Source of the DNA: Ignavibacteriaceae bacterium
Lineage (GTDB): Bacteria; Bacteroidota; Ignavibacteria; Ignavibacteriales; Ignavibacteriaceae
Assembly: GCA_023229425.1 (NCBI GenBank)
Contig: JALNZG010000001.1
Coordinates: 310,001 to 374,000, forward strand
Reading direction: 5' to 3'
Length of the DNA stretch: 64,000 nt
Shown piece by piece: positions 63,199 to 64,000 of this stretch; positions within the stretch are counted from its first letter, which is position 1, and each line of letters starts with the position of its first letter. The position numbers and the translations under genes are program-made. The notes under the pieces were generated by a model that was not told the origin of the DNA, searched no databases, and worked only from the letters and a program-made list of their open reading frames with translations.

Positions 63199-64000
63199 AT
63201 GAGAACCCGAAATAAATCTGAAGAATATCTAAAAAAAGGTGATGCTAAATATGGATGTTCAGACTACAAAGGAGCCATTCTGGATTATACTAAAGCAATT
63301 GAGATTAATCCTACTTTTGCTAAAGTATATTATTTACGTGGTAATGCCAAAGTTGAACTTTCGGACTACGGGGGAGCTATTGAAGATTACAACCACGCAA
63401 TAGAGATTAACGATAATGATGCCGAGGTTTTCAATAATCGTGGTATCGCTAAGGCTAATCTGACAGACAACTATGCAGCTATTCAAGATTTTAACAAAGC
63501 AATAGAAATTAACCCTGCTTTTGCAGACGCTTATATCGGTCGCGGTCTTGCTAAATATAACCTTTCAGATTACAGTGGAGCTATTCAAGATTGTAACAGA
63601 GCAATAGAGATTAATCCTAACGATGCTGAGGCTTATCGGAATCGTGGTACGGTTAAAGATGGACTCTCAGATTACAAAGGAGCTGTTAAAGATTATACCA
63701 AAGCAATAGAGATTAATCCTAATGATGCCGAAGCTTATTATAATCGTGGAGATGTTAAAACTAAACTCTCGGATTATAGAGGGGCTCTTCAAGATTGTAA
63801 CAAAGCGATAGAGATTAGTCCTAACGATGCTGTGGCTTATAATAATCGCGGGAATGTTAAAACTGAACTCTCAGATTTCAGAGGAGCTATTCAAGATTAT
63901 ACAAAAGCAATAGAGATTAACGCTAATGATGCGGAAGCTTATTATAATCGTGGTATTGCTAAGGCTAATCTGACAGACTTTAGTGGGGCTATTCAAGATT
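63199..64000 (+). CDS. TPR-repeat protein, truncated by the window edge
   Basis: An open frame of 267 codons from ATG at 63,199 runs to the end without a stop. It begins MRTRNKSEEYLKKGDAKYG without a signal peptide and then consists only of 34-residue tetratricopeptide repeats, about eight so far, of the form LSDYKGAIQDYTKAIEINPN, with the next unit opening DAEAYYNRG. The DNA repeats every 102 bases with few differences (AAAGCAATAGAGATTAATCC recurs), which shows recent repeat duplication. It is probably a protein-protein scaffold. It starts 11 bases after rlmD. Confidence 0.85.
   Translation, partial: MRTRNKSEEYLKKGDAKYGCSDYKGAILDYTKAIEINPTFAKVYYLRGNAKVELSDYGGAIEDYNHAIEINDNDAEVFNNRGIAKANLTDNYAAIQDFNKAIEINPAFADAYIGRGLAKYNLSDYSGAIQDCNRAIEINPNDAEAYRNRGTVKDGLSDYKGAVKDYTKAIEINPNDAEAYYNRGDVKTKLSDYRGALQDCNKAIEISPNDAVAYNNRGNVKTELSDFRGAIQDYTKAIEINANDAEAYYNRGIAKANLTDFSGAIQD

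Noticed and set aside
1..64000. tRNA, rRNA or other stable RNA genes
   Set aside because: Spacers were read for cloverleaf-like paired arms and CCA ends and none was convincing. No dedicated search could be run.

Overview
This window looks like chromosomal DNA of a member of the Ignavibacteria or a close relative (Bacteroidota/Chlorobi side). It is AT-rich. Several secreted proteins end in the type IX secretion (T9SS) sorting signal with the Ignavibacteria-style motif NYPNPFNPxT. Most other proteins are of Bacteroidota type: a SusC-like TonB receptor with a carboxypeptidase-like N-terminal domain, a DUF4292 lipoprotein and outer-membrane barrels ending in aromatic residues. No rRNA, tRNA, CRISPR array, insertion sequence or phage gene was recognised.

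Layout. 1-4750 (+): proS, a small unknown gene, a metallophosphatase with a PQQ-like propeller, and a HAD phosphatase. 4753-24849 (-): a 20-kb run of mostly overlapping genes, probably one long transcription unit. It reads TPR lipoprotein, DUF4292 lipoprotein, EnvC-like M23 protein, Wzx-type flippase, SGNH hydrolase, UDP-galactopyranose mutase, GT2, two GT9, WecG/TagA-type transferase, GT4, a 1789-residue C25 (gingipain/PorU-type) protein, a small T9SS cargo and a barrel protein. This is a surface-polysaccharide locus coupled to a T9SS protease. 25056-33607 (+): an ATP-grasp protein with a small membrane partner; an outer-membrane protein with the fluoride channel CrcB, DUF190 and RlpA; then a PhoD phosphatase and a 944-residue T9SS cargo. 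33675-35132 (-): M28 peptidase. 35323-38448 (+): TetR regulator, with a palindromic operator, and a TonB receptor. 38505-45517 (-): pyruvate dehydrogenase genes lpd, E2 and E1, and an alpha/beta hydrolase. 45556-50557 (+): DUF192 protein, a single-chain type IIG restriction-modification enzyme and a MauE/thioredoxin-like membrane protein. 50778-54785 (-): a frameshifted histidine kinase, an M1 aminopeptidase with a T9SS tail, and a barrel protein. 54900-64000: a small Cys-rich membrane protein and thioredoxin (+); a DUF1624-type membrane acyltransferase, rpiB, a GT-C glycosyltransferase and a plug-domain receptor (-); a methyltransferase, rlmD and a truncated TPR gene (+).

The most unusual content is between and inside genes. 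Families of short tandem repeats with a strict 7-base unit recur at about ten places, together with small GC-rich hairpins. The repeats lie in spacers and also inside the T9SS sorting-domain codons of several secreted proteins. In one of these, at 6.3 kb, loss of exactly one 7-base unit explains a frameshift that cuts off the secretion signal. Two more genes are split by one-base shifts: a GT4 at a run of nine A and a histidine kinase inside a cysteine motif. Two broken 5' ends of UDP-galactopyranose mutase lie between the flippase and the SGNH gene and record past rearrangement of the polysaccharide locus.
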